A stretch of 40,617 nucleotides of DNA from an uncultured delta proteobacterium. GTDB lineage: Bacteria > Myxococcota_A > UBA9160 > JAFDET01. The stretch is from positions 1-40,617 of the forward strand of contig CAMYOO010000004.1 of the NCBI GenBank assembly GCA_947260035.1, in the 5' to 3' direction. The notes below the pieces were generated by a model that was not told where the DNA came from, made no database searches, and saw only the letters and a list, made by a program, of their open reading frames with translations. This document shows, piece after piece, positions 33,815 through 40,617 of this stretch. Each line of letters begins with the position of its first letter. Position 1 is the first letter of the stretch. The position numbers were made by a program, and so were the translations under genes.

Positions 33815-34371
33815 AGCTTCGCGCCGGGCGCCGACGTGCCGCGCTCGTCGGCCTCCTCGGCCTCGCGGCGCAGCGCCTTCTTCCGCTTCTGGATGTAGAG
33901 ATTCCGCTTGAGGCGGCTGATGTGGTCGATGAACAGGATGCCGTCCAGGTGGTCGATCTCGTGCTGGAAGCACACGGCGCGAAGCCCTTCGGCTTCCACC
34001 TCGTGGGTGGCGCCCTCCAGGTCCGTGTAGCGAAGCGTGATCTTCTCGGCGCGTTCCACGTCGGCCGTGAAGTCGGGCACCGAGAGGCAGCCTTCGGTCC
34101 AGGTGATCTTGCCCTCGCGCGAGACGATCTCGGGATTCACCGCCACCATCGGGTTCTTCTCGGCGTCCTCATCGGTCCAGTCCGTGTCCACCACCACCAG
34201 GCGTACGGGCTCGCCGAGCTGGGGCGCGGCCAGTCCGATGCCCGGCTCGTCGTACATCACGTCGAGCATGTCCTGGGCGAGGGTGCGCACCTCGTCGTCG
34301 ATCTCGACGATCGGCTGCGACTTCTGCTTGAGCCGCTTGTCGGGGAATTGCAGGACCGGGCGCAAAGCCAT
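33811..34371 (-). CDS. def: Peptide deformylase
   Basis: 186 residues with all three deformylase motifs: GIGLAAPQ (44–51), EGCLSVP (93–99, Cys95 a metal ligand) and QHEIDHLDG (136–144, His137 and His141 ligands with Glu138 catalytic). It removes the formyl group from nascent proteins in the cytoplasm. A basic tail after about residue 153 (RLKRNLYIQKRKKALRRE) extends beyond the shortest family members and may contact the ribosome. The start lies 12 bases after the priA stop, and the stop overlaps the probable CTG start of fmt. def–fmt pairing is universal in bacteria. Confidence 0.97.
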   Translation of the reverse strand: MALRPVLQFPDKRLKQKSQPIVEIDDEVRTLAQDMLDVMYDEPGIGLAAPQLGEPVRLVVVDTDWTDEDAEKNPMVAVNPEIVSREGKITWTEGCLSVPDFTADVERAEKITLRYTDLEGATHEVEAEGLRAVCFQHEIDHLDGILFIDHISRLKRNLYIQKRKKALRREAEEADERGTSAPGAKL

Positions 34372-34383
34372 AAGTGGCTGGAT

Positions 34384-36834
34384 TCATAGCATGTTCAGCG
34401 GGTTTGGATCCACCACCGCACGCAGCGGCGCGCTCAGCGCGACGGCTGCGTCCGCCATCGCGCGCCCCGCCCGCTGCAGCGCGGGCTCGTCCGCGCTGCG
34501 CACCAGCAGCTGGAAGCGGTAGCGGTCGCGCAGCCGGGCCAGCGGCGACGGCGCAGGTCCCAGCACCTCGACCCGGTCGCCCCCGGCCTCCCCCGCGGCC
34601 TTGGCCAGTCGCTCCGCCGCGCCGCGCACCGCGTCCAGCTCGGGGCCGGAAACACGGCCGTGCACCAGCCGGCCGAAGGGCGGGTAGCCGAGCGGCTGAC
34701 GCTGGCGCAGCTCTTCGGCGTAGAAGGCGGCGTAGTCGTGTCCGCGCACGGCGGCCACTGCGTAGTGCTGGGGCGAAAACGTCTGGACGACCACGCGCCC
34801 GGGAGCGCTGCCGCGTCCGGCGCGGCCGGCCACCTGGGTGAGCAGCTGGAAGGTGCGCTCCGCCGCGCGGAAATCGGGGATGTGCAGCCCCAGATCGGCG
34901 AGCACCACACCCACCAGCCGTACGCCCGGAAAGTCGTGCCCCTTGGCCACCATCTGGGTTCCCACCACGACGTCCAGTAGGCCCTCGCGCAGGCGGCGCA
35001 GGATCGATTCGGTGGCGCCGCGGCGGGTGGCGATGTCGCGATCCAGGCGCGCGATGCGCGCGTCCGGCAAGGCGGCGCGGAGCTCCTCCTCCACGCGCTG
35101 GGTGCCGATGCCCAGCAGCGCGGTGTCCGGCGCACCGCAACCCGAACACACGTCCGGGGGGATCCTCTCGAAGTCGCAGTAGTGGCAGCGCATGCGCTGG
35201 TCCGAGGTGTGGAAGACCAGGGCGATGTCGCAGTGCTCGCAACGCTCGGCGTGGCCGCACTCGAAGCAGAAGACCTTGGTGGAGAAGCCGCGCCGGTTCA
35301 GCAGCAGCAGCGACTGGCCGCCCTGGGCCAGGGTCTCGCGCAGGGCGCGGCGCAACGGGGCGGTGAGGATCAGCTTGCGGCCGCGCGGCGTCGCGGCGCG
35401 CACGCGTTCCAGGTCCACGATCTCCACCGCGGGCAGGGGGCGCCCGCCGATGCGGTGGGGGAGGGTCAGAAGGCGCATGCGGCCCTGGTCCGCCGCGTAG
35501 CGCGTCTCCACGGACGGGGTGGCGGAGCCCAGCAGGACCGGGCAGCCGGCGGCATGGGCCCGGCGCTGGGCCAGGTCGCGCGCGTGGTAGCGCAGGCCTT
35601 CCTCGTTCTTGTAGGCGCCGTCATGCTCTTCGTCGATCACCACCAGACCCAGATCGTCCAACGGCGCGAACAGCGCCGAGCGTGCGCCCACGGCGATCGG
35701 TGTGGAGCCGCGGCGCAGGCGCGTCCACTGGTCCCAGCGCTCGCGGGGCCGCAGGCCGCTGTGGAGCACGGCCAGGCCGTCGCCGAAGCGGGCCCGCAGG
35801 CGCGCCAGGATCTGGTGGGTGAGGGTGATCTCGGGCACCAGCACGATGGCCTGGCGGCCGCTGCGCAGGGCCTCGGCCACCGCGCGCAGGTAGACCTCGG
35901 TCTTGCCGCTGCCGGTGACGCCGTGGAGCAGGAAGGTGTCGGCGCGGCGCTCGCGCACGGCTGCGAGGATCGGGTCCAGGGCGGCGGCCTGATCCGTTGT
36001 GAGCTCGACCGGGGGGCCTGCCGGCTCGAGCGGCGTACCGAGCACATCGGGGGTGACCGCTACCTCCTCGAGGCTCACCCGCCCGCTGCGCTCCAGGGCG
36101 CGCAGAGCCGAGCCCGTACCGCCCACGCGCCGATTGACCTCGGCGGCGGGAAGCCCGCCGGCCTCGGCGAGCAGCCGCAGCGTTGCCGCCTGGCGCGGGG
36201 CGCGCTTCTCCAGCTCGGCGGCCAGCGTCTCTGCGTCGATGCCGTCCGCCAGCCGAGCCATCCGCACCCGGGCCGGACCCGGCGCGGCCGAGTCCTGCTC
36301 GCGGCGCAGCGCCAGGCCGTCGCGGGCCAGGCTGCGCAGGTGGTCGGCGGCTCGCGGGTCCACCCGGCGCAGCGCGTCGGGGCCGGCGTCGCCGCGCAGC
36401 AGGCGCTGCGCCACGGCGCGAAGCGGACCGCGCAGCGCACCGCTCTCCACGGCCGCTCGGCCACGGGGCGTCAGCGCCCAGCGCACCTGCGTTCGCGGCG
36501 CCGTGCCCGCCGGAAGCGCGGCGGAGAGAGCGATGCCCACGGGACAGAACACCTCGACGGCCAGGTCCCGTAGGATCTGGATCAGCGAAGGCGAGACGAC
36601 CGGTTCCGGATCCAGTACACGCTGGAGGGGGCGCAGGCGGTCCGGGTTCTCGGGGAGGCGACGTTCGACGATGACGCCCGTGAGACGCCGCTGGCCGAAG
36701 GGAACCACCACGCGGCAGCCGGGCTGTGCCGCCGCGTCGAGGTCTGCGGGAACGGCGTAGTCGAACAGGCGATCCACGGGCACCGGAAGCGCGACGAGCG
36801 CTGCGCGGTCCGTCGCCCGTTCCGGGTTCGGCAT
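34384..36834 (-). CDS. priA: Primosomal helicase PriA
   Basis: 816 residues from the ATG at 36834, which gives the usual MPNPERATDRAALVALPVPVDRLFDYAVP start; a longer frame to 36933 would run into the divergent gene. The N-terminal DNA-binding domain precedes the helicase core: Walker A HGVTGSGKTE (about 310), DEEH box in VVIDEEHD (about 399), and RRGFSTKVFCFECGH. Eight cysteines in CFECGHAERCEHC, RCHYC and VCSGC (about 520–565) form the two zinc sites. PriA reloads the replisome at stalled forks. The region between Walker A and the N-terminal domain is long and Arg/Ala-rich. The start is only 13 bases from the divergent methyltransferase start. Confidence 0.95.
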   Translation of the reverse strand: MPNPERATDRAALVALPVPVDRLFDYAVPADLDAAAQPGCRVVVPFGQRRLTGVIVERRLPENPDRLRPLQRVLDPEPVVSPSLIQILRDLAVEVFCPVGIALSAALPAGTAPRTQVRWALTPRGRAAVESGALRGPLRAVAQRLLRGDAGPDALRRVDPRAADHLRSLARDGLALRREQDSAAPGPARVRMARLADGIDAETLAAELEKRAPRQAATLRLLAEAGGLPAAEVNRRVGGTGSALRALERSGRVSLEEVAVTPDVLGTPLEPAGPPVELTTDQAAALDPILAAVRERRADTFLLHGVTGSGKTEVYLRAVAEALRSGRQAIVLVPEITLTHQILARLRARFGDGLAVLHSGLRPRERWDQWTRLRRGSTPIAVGARSALFAPLDDLGLVVIDEEHDGAYKNEEGLRYHARDLAQRRAHAAGCPVLLGSATPSVETRYAADQGRMRLLTLPHRIGGRPLPAVEIVDLERVRAATPRGRKLILTAPLRRALRETLAQGGQSLLLLNRRGFSTKVFCFECGHAERCEHCDIALVFHTSDQRMRCHYCDFERIPPDVCSGCGAPDTALLGIGTQRVEEELRAALPDARIARLDRDIATRRGATESILRRLREGLLDVVVGTQMVAKGHDFPGVRLVGVVLADLGLHIPDFRAAERTFQLLTQVAGRAGRGSAPGRVVVQTFSPQHYAVAAVRGHDYAAFYAEELRQRQPLGYPPFGRLVHGRVSGPELDAVRGAAERLAKAAGEAGGDRVEVLGPAPSPLARLRDRYRFQLLVRSADEPALQRAGRAMADAAVALSAPLRAVVDPNPLNML

Positions 36835-36847
36835 GGGGGGAGTGTAG

Positions 36848-37558
36848 ATGGCGCAGAGGCGGGCCGGGAGGCGCAGGCCGCGGGTGAGCGTGCGCCGCCT
36901 GGGCGCGGCGCGGGCACTGCACGTGGACGGCACCTTCGCCTCTCTCTACACACCGGGCCGCGCGCGCAGCGGCCCGGTCTGGGACGCCCTGGCCGCGCCC
37001 CTGGCCTGGCTGCCGCCGGCGCGCCGGCGCTCGGTGCTTCTCCTGGGCCTGGGCGGCGGCAGCGCGGCGCGCCTGGCTCGGGCGCTGGCGCCGTGGGCGC
37101 GCATCGTCGGCGTGGAGATCGATCCGGCGGTGGTGCGGACCGCGCGCCGGGACTTCGATCTGGACGCCCTGGGCCTGGAGGTGGTGGTGGAGGATGCCCG
37201 CCGCTTCCTGCGACGCGACCGGCGCAGCTACGACCTGGTGGTGGAGGACGTGTTCGTGGGCTCTGGGCGCGCGGTGCACAAGCCCGACTGGCTGCCCGAG
37301 CCCGAGCTCGATCGCGTGGCCCGGCGCGTGGCCTCGGGCGGACTGCTGGTCTGCAACGCCCTGGACGAGGCGCCGGCCGTGGCCCGGGCCGTGACGCGTC
37401 GTTTCCGGGGTGCGGTGCAGATCGGCGTCGAGGGCTACGACAACCGCATCGCCGTGGGGGGGCCGGGCACCCTGTGCGCCCGCGGCCTGCGCGCCGCCGT
37501 GGCCGCCAACCCGCTCCTGGCCTCCGCCCTCCGCGACCTCCGCTTCCGCACCCTCTGA
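36848..37558 (+). CDS. Spermidine-synthase-like SAM methyltransferase
   Basis: 236 residues. A Rossmann domain carries motif I LLLGLGGGSAARLA (64–77), the acidic motif VEID (89–92), and VVEDARRFL (113–121). These match the spermidine synthase-like family. The catalytic aspartate segment of true polyamine synthases is replaced by YDLVVEDVFVG (128–138), and the N-terminal beta domain is short, so aminopropyl transfer is unlikely. The first 14 residues are very Arg-rich; a GTG at 36884 (VRRLGAARALHV) is an alternative start. It is divergent from priA with 13 bases between start codons and is followed by a palindromic repeat. Confidence 0.72.
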   Translation: MAQRRAGRRRPRVSVRRLGAARALHVDGTFASLYTPGRARSGPVWDALAAPLAWLPPARRRSVLLLGLGGGSAARLARALAPWARIVGVEIDPAVVRTARRDFDLDALGLEVVVEDARRFLRRDRRSYDLVVEDVFVGSGRAVHKPDWLPEPELDRVARRVASGGLLVCNALDEAPAVARAVTRRFRGAVQIGVEGYDNRIAVGGPGTLCARGLRAAVAANPLLASALRDLRFRTL

Positions 37559-37565
37559 AAGCAAG

Positions 37566-37637
37566 GGCAACTAAAGGGACAGTCCCTTTAGTTGCCGCAT
37601 TCGCTGAGGAACTGGCGGGATTGTCCCTTGGGTTCCG
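37566..37637. repeat. Second palindromic repeat type, one perfect and one degenerate copy (locus 3)
   Basis: 37566–37580 and 37582–37596 are perfect 15-base reverse complements (GGCAACTAAAGGGAC) around a single A. A degenerate direct copy of the right half follows at 37617–37637, matching 15 of 21 positions (GGGATTGTCCCTT). The block fills the space between the convergent methyltransferase and mglA genes and ends one base before the mglA stop. It shares a GGGAC core with the element at 18877 and 25786 but is otherwise different. No T-run follows, so it is not a typical terminator. Confidence 0.8.
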
Positions 37638-37638
37638 G

Positions 37639-38229
37639 TTAGCGGCCCATCTTTTTGAGGTCGGTGAGGACGCCCTTGGCGGTGGCCTTGAGGGTCTCGA
37701 AGACGCCGGTGCCCACGGTGGCGCAGGCCTCGAAGTCGGGCACGCCGCCGGGGTTGAGGAGGTTCTGCAGCTCGTCCAGCGGGGCGGAGTTGGGCAGGTC
37801 ACGCTTGTTGTACTGCACCACGTAGGGCACGCGGTCCAGGTCGTAGCCCTGCTCCTGGAGGTTCACCTTCAGGTTGTCCAGGCTCTCCAGGTTGGCCTCC
37901 ATGCGCTCGATCTGGCTGTCGGCCACGAAGATCACACCGTCCACGCCCTTCAGGATCAGCTTGCGGCTGGCGTCGTAGAAGACCTGGCCGGGCACCGTGT
38001 AGAGGTGAAAGCGGGTGCGAAAGCCGCGGATCTTGCCCAGGGCCAGGGGCAGGAAGTCGAAGAAGAGCGTGCGCTCTGTCTCCGTGGCCAGGGAGATCAT
38101 CTTGCCCTTCGCGTCCGGAGCGGTCTTCCCGTAGATGTGCTGCAGGTTGGTGGTCTTCCCGCACAGGCCCGGACCGTAGTAGACGATCTTGCAGTTGATC
38201 TCGCGCGACGAGTAGTTGATGAACGACAT
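37639..38229 (-). CDS. mglA: Polarity GTPase MglA (Ras-like)
   Basis: 196 residues, nearly the length of Myxococcus MglA. The GTPase boxes are G1 GPGLCGKT (19–26), the switch-1 region with Arg53, G3 TVPGQ (78–82), G4 NKRD (141–144) and G5 ATVGTG. Arg53 and Gln82 fall at the same numbers as the catalytic residues known in Myxococcus xanthus MglA. In that species GTP-bound MglA marks the leading pole and drives gliding and type IV pilus switching. MglB, its GAP, is encoded 9 bases upstream in the same order as in Myxococcus. Whether this organism glides cannot be told here. The gene ends beside the palindromic repeat. Confidence 0.93.
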   Translation of the reverse strand: MSFINYSSREINCKIVYYGPGLCGKTTNLQHIYGKTAPDAKGKMISLATETERTLFFDFLPLALGKIRGFRTRFHLYTVPGQVFYDASRKLILKGVDGVIFVADSQIERMEANLESLDNLKVNLQEQGYDLDRVPYVVQYNKRDLPNSAPLDELQNLLNPGGVPDFEACATVGTGVFETLKATAKGVLTDLKKMGR

Positions 38230-38238
38230 GATCCGGCT

Positions 38239-38730
38239 TTACTCGAACAGGTTGTCGATGTCGTCGTCCGTGATCTCGGCGAAGGGGCTTCCCTCGCTGG
38301 ACGCGGCGCGTTCCGACTTCTTTTGGATCTCTTCGAACGTGCGGGCCAGCTCCGCGCCGGCCTTTTTCACCCGCAGCCTCACCAGTCCCAGCGAGCTGCG
38401 ATCGTCGAAGATCACGACCATGATCAGGCGCTGCGCGATCATCGAGATGTGCAGGTTGTCGCGCTGACCCTGGTGGAAGTGGGTGGGGAACTCTTCCTCG
38501 CCGATGATCTTGGCGAGGCCGCCGGTGGCCGCGATGTTGCCGGCGGTGAGCGAAGCGAGGCTGGTGGTGTCGATGCCTTCCATCTCACCGGCTTCCGCGA
38601 TGAGCTGCCCGTTCTTGTCCACCAGGAAGATGCCCTTCGCGTTGGCGTCGCGGACGAGCTTCTGGATTACCGCGAGGATCCTCTGGAGATCCTCGTCGTA
38701 CATCACGAGCTGCGCGTCGATCATCGGCAC
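38239..38730 (-). CDS. mglB: Roadblock/LC7 protein MglB, GAP of MglA
   Basis: 163 residues with the Roadblock/LC7 fold: LVMYDEDLQRILAVIQKLV, DANAKGIFLVDKNGQLI, DTTSLASLTAGNIAATGGLAK and VVIFDDRSSLGLVRLRVKKAG. The C-terminal tail SPFAEITDDDIDNLF is shared, from memory, with Myxococcus MglB, where it binds MglA. MglB dimers stimulate MglA GTP hydrolysis and mark the lagging pole. The start at 38730 may instead be the Met two codons later. It lies 114 bases from recR, and a candidate promoter in that gap suggests it need not depend on the recR transcript. Confidence 0.93.
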   Translation of the reverse strand: MPMIDAQLVMYDEDLQRILAVIQKLVRDANAKGIFLVDKNGQLIAEAGEMEGIDTTSLASLTAGNIAATGGLAKIIGEEEFPTHFHQGQRDNLHISMIAQRLIMVVIFDDRSSLGLVRLRVKKAGAELARTFEEIQKKSERAASSEGSPFAEITDDDIDNLFE

Positions 38731-38772
38731 GAGCCTCTGTAACCCCCCAGGACAGAAGCGGTTTGCGCGAGC

Positions 38773-38802
38773 ACTCTACCCTGCGCCGGGGTCGCGGGGC
38801 AA
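38773..38802 (-). promoter_or_regulatory. Candidate promoter for mglBA
   Basis: In the 114-base gap between recR and mglB, the minus strand has TTGCCC (38802–38797) and TAGAGT (38778–38773) with an 18-base spacer. Each matches four of six consensus bases. The predicted start gives a leader of about 35 bases. This is only a consensus match in GC-rich DNA. Confidence 0.3.
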
Positions 38803-38844
38803 GCAAACCTTCTGGGGCCTTGTCGGCCCGGCACGCAAAGGGCT

Positions 38845-39444
38845 TTAGTCGATCTCCCGGCGGTTCTCGAGGGAGCGACCGATGGTCACGTGATCCGCGT
38901 ACTCCAGATCGCCGCCCAGGGGCATTCCGTAGGCGATTCGCGTGAGCCGCACACCCCGGCTGCGCAGCCGGTCGGCGATCAGGTGGGCCGTGGCATCGCC
39001 TTCGGCATTGGGGTTGGTGGCCAGGATGACCTCCTGGATCCCACTGTGTTCCAGCCTGGCCTCCAGCTCGGCGATGCGCAGGGCCTCGGGGCCGATGCCG
39101 TCGATCGGCGAGAGCGTCCCGCCCAGCACGTGGTAGCGGCCCCGAAAGCCGCCGGCGCGCTCCACGGCGGCCAGGTCCGCCGGCTCCTCCACCACGCAAA
39201 CCACCCCCGTCTCCCGAGCCGGGTCGCGGCAGATCGCGCACGGGGATTGGTCGGTCAGGTCGAAGCACTCGTCGCACAGGACGATGTCCTTCTTCACGCG
39301 GGCGATGGCGTCGGCCAGCTCCTGGACCTGGGTCTCGTTGGCGCCGAGCAGGTAGAACGCGAGCCGTGTCGCAGACTTCTCGCCGATTCCGGGAAGCCGC
39401 TTCAGGTTGCTGACGAGCCGCTCGATGGGCGGTGCGGTGCGCAT
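38845..39444 (-). CDS. recR: Recombination mediator RecR
   Basis: 199 residues, the standard length. An N-terminal helix-hairpin-helix (LKRLPGIGEKSATRLAFYLL) is followed by a four-cysteine zinc finger (Cys57, Cys60, Cys69, Cys72) and a Toprim domain (VCVVEEPADLAAVE, EVILATNPNAEGDATAHLIADRL). RecR works with RecO and RecF to load RecA on gapped DNA. It starts one base after the ybaB stop. dnaX–ybaB–recR is a common bacterial operon. Confidence 0.96.
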   Translation of the reverse strand: MRTAPPIERLVSNLKRLPGIGEKSATRLAFYLLGANETQVQELADAIARVKKDIVLCDECFDLTDQSPCAICRDPARETGVVCVVEEPADLAAVERAGGFRGRYHVLGGTLSPIDGIGPEALRIAELEARLEHSGIQEVILATNPNAEGDATAHLIADRLRSRGVRLTRIAYGMPLGGDLEYADHVTIGRSLENRREID

Positions 39445-39445
39445 C

Positions 39446-39775
39446 CTACCCCGGACCGGGCATGCCGGGGATGCCCAGGCCCGGCCCGGCCACCCGCGCC
39501 AGCTCTTCCGAGACCGTGCGCTGGGCTTCGCTCAAGGCGGCATTCACCGCCGCCACCACCAGATCCGGCAGCATGCTGGCGTCCGGGCCCTGCAGGAGCT
39601 GAGGCTCGATACGGATCTCGGCGATGCGCAGCTCGCCCGTGGCCACCGCCGTCACCATGCCGCCGCCCGAGGAGGCCTCGACCCGGCGCTGTGCCAGCTG
39701 GCGCTGCACTTCCGCAAGCCGCTCCTGCATCTGGCGCGCCTGCTCGAGGATCTGGTTGAGGTCCGGACCCGTCAC
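39446..39775 (-). CDS. ybaB: YbaB/EbfC nucleoid-associated protein
   Basis: 109 residues. The protein begins with a helix (LNQILEQARQMQERLAEVQRQLAQRRVEAS), then GGGMVTAVATGELRIAEIRIEPQLL and a second long helix, as in YbaB/EbfC dimers, which bind DNA with little sequence preference. The GTG start overlaps the dnaX stop as GTGA, so the two are translated together. The C-terminus is rich in Gly and Pro. It is followed by recR one base after its stop. Confidence 0.93.
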   Translation of the reverse strand: MTGPDLNQILEQARQMQERLAEVQRQLAQRRVEASSGGGMVTAVATGELRIAEIRIEPQLLQGPDASMLPDLVVAAVNAALSEAQRTVSEELARVAGPGLGIPGMPGPG

Positions 39776-40617
39776 GTGTGCGGGCCATCCAAGGGACGGA
39801 TCTCGACGATCTGGCCGCCGAGGATGTCCATGGTGTCATTCACGGCGGGGTGATCCAACGCCTGCTGGCGGCGCCGCCGCGCCAGGTCGGTCTGGGGTGC
39901 GCGCTGCTGCTCGGCCTGGGGCGCCTGGTCCGCGGACTCCACCTCGACGACCAGGCGCGCGCCGAAGAACTGCTGGCACACGGTCTCCATCTCATCGCGG
40001 CGCGCCTCGAGGCGGCGGGCGGCGAAGGCCGCGGGCACCAGCACGCGGAGCGTTCGCTGGTACGCGCCACCAGCCGGCCGCCTTCCAGCGCCGCGAACAG
40101 GCCGCGGTTGCGCTCCTGGGCGAAGCGGCGCAGCTGGTCGTAAACGACGTCCAGGGGGGCGTCGGCAGGAACGGACTGCACGCGCGGGGCCTGGGTGTCG
40201 CTCATCCTTGCGGGGGCCCGCTCTTCGCTCGGCTGCGCCTCGCTGCGCGCCCGGCGTACGGGCTCCGACGTGCTTGCGGCTTCCGGGGCGCCGGGCTTGC
40301 GGGCCTCGGGCTCCGCAGTGGCGGCGCGCGCTTCTGGGGCTGAGGTGTGTTCTTGCTGCGGGGGTTCGCTTCGCTCTTGCTTTGGGGCTTCGGCCTTGCG
40401 GCGCGGCCCGCCGCCACCTCCGCCTCCTCCGGAGCCGCTGCGCGGGGGGGGCGGGCCGCCGCCGGCGGCGAGTTGGCGTTCCAGGGTGTCGAGGCGGGAG
40501 AGCAGGGCGGTTACGTCATCGCCGGAGGGCATGCCGGCCAGGCGGACCAGGGCCATCTCCAGGACGGCGTAGGGCTGGGGGGCCCAGGCCAGGTCTTCCT
40601 GCTCGCGGAGCAGGGCG
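39772..40617 (-). CDS. dnaX: DNA polymerase III subunit tau/gamma (3' part), reading frame broken near 40064
   Basis: The frame is open at the window edge, with AWAPQPYAVLEMALVRLA typical of the end of DnaX domain III, then a Pro/Ala/Gly-rich linker and domain V-like VYDQLRRFAQERNRGLFAALEGGRLVA. At about 40061–40067 the frame must shift −1 to continue into YQRTLRVLVPAAFAARRLEARRDEMETVCQQFFGARL and the TGA at 39772, which overlaps ybaB. Without the shift the protein would end at 39840 after about 70 Arg/Ser-rich residues that look out of frame. A single missing base in the CGCG stretch would explain it. No slippery A-run is present, so programmed frameshifting as in Escherichia coli dnaX is unlikely. 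Confidence 0.85.

Noticed and set aside
32861-33973. 370-residue Fmt starting at 33973
   Set aside because: The extra 53 residues are Arg/Pro-rich translation of def in another frame and match nothing in the family.
37566-37596. Bidirectional intrinsic terminator
   Set aside because: Perfect palindrome but a one-base loop and no T-run on either side; called a repeat instead.
40055-40075. Programmed −1 frameshift in dnaX
   Set aside because: No X XXY YYZ slippery heptamer or A-run, and the shift is needed to reach conserved sequence rather than to shorten the protein; an indel is simpler.

Overview
This window is about 70% GC. It looks like a chromosomal segment from a deltaproteobacterial, Myxococcota-like organism. 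The best lineage marker is an mglB–mglA pair whose proteins match, from memory, the Myxococcus polarity proteins, down to the MglA numbering of Arg53 and Gln82. It sits next to recR, ybaB and dnaX. The many predicted lipoproteins, an outer-membrane porin and a lipoprotein multihaem cytochrome show a Gram-negative envelope. Genes are packed tightly; no stretch over 300 bases lacks a gene, and there is no phage, insertion sequence or CRISPR array.

Layout. 1–6566 (+): a disaccharide phosphorolysis set (beta-phosphoglucomutase end, GH65 enzyme, MFS carrier), then a crotonase-family enzyme and a DUF885 peptidase-like protein. 6563–15860 (−): SnoaL-like protein, octahaem/TPR lipoprotein, OprD-like porin, ceramidase-like hydrolase and two ABC exporter half-transporters. 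The last five are in tail-to-head overlap, and an intrinsic terminator sits in their 5' leader. 16019–18857 (+): AtoE-type fatty-acid permease and TrkA. 19017–20544 (−): LLM-family oxidoreductase and SH3/coiled-coil membrane protein. 20699–20774 (+): tRNA-Asn. 20820–25058 (−): FN3 lipoprotein, TPR lipoprotein, class III cyclase, greA. 25168–25803 (+): CPBP protease. 25890–27436 (−): ridA, a small unknown gene, a DUF151 nuclease-like lipoprotein and tRNA-Pro. 27507–30737: an RND/MMPL exporter (+) facing a LolA-like outer-membrane sorting protein (−). 30765–36834 (−): rpe, rsmB, fmt, def and priA, a translation and DNA-restart cluster. 36848–37558 (+): spermidine-synthase-like methyltransferase. 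37639–end (−): mglA, mglB, recR, ybaB and the 3' part of dnaX.

Main points of interest. (i) The five-gene overlapping operon pairs an ABC heterodimer with a ceramidase-like protein that keeps the zinc ligands but lacks the expected serine, plus a porin and an octahaem lipoprotein. (ii) Palindromic intergenic repeats occur only between convergent genes; one supplies the C-terminus and stop of the CPBP gene, and a partial copy supplies the stop of ridA. (iii) Gene junctions use GTGA overlaps almost exclusively, with fmt apparently starting at CTG. (iv) There are several sequence irregularities: ridA has ACG where ATG is expected, the MFS gene lacks the TM2–TM3 segment, and dnaX needs a −1 frame change. 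Family calls rest on motifs and memory; no database search was possible.
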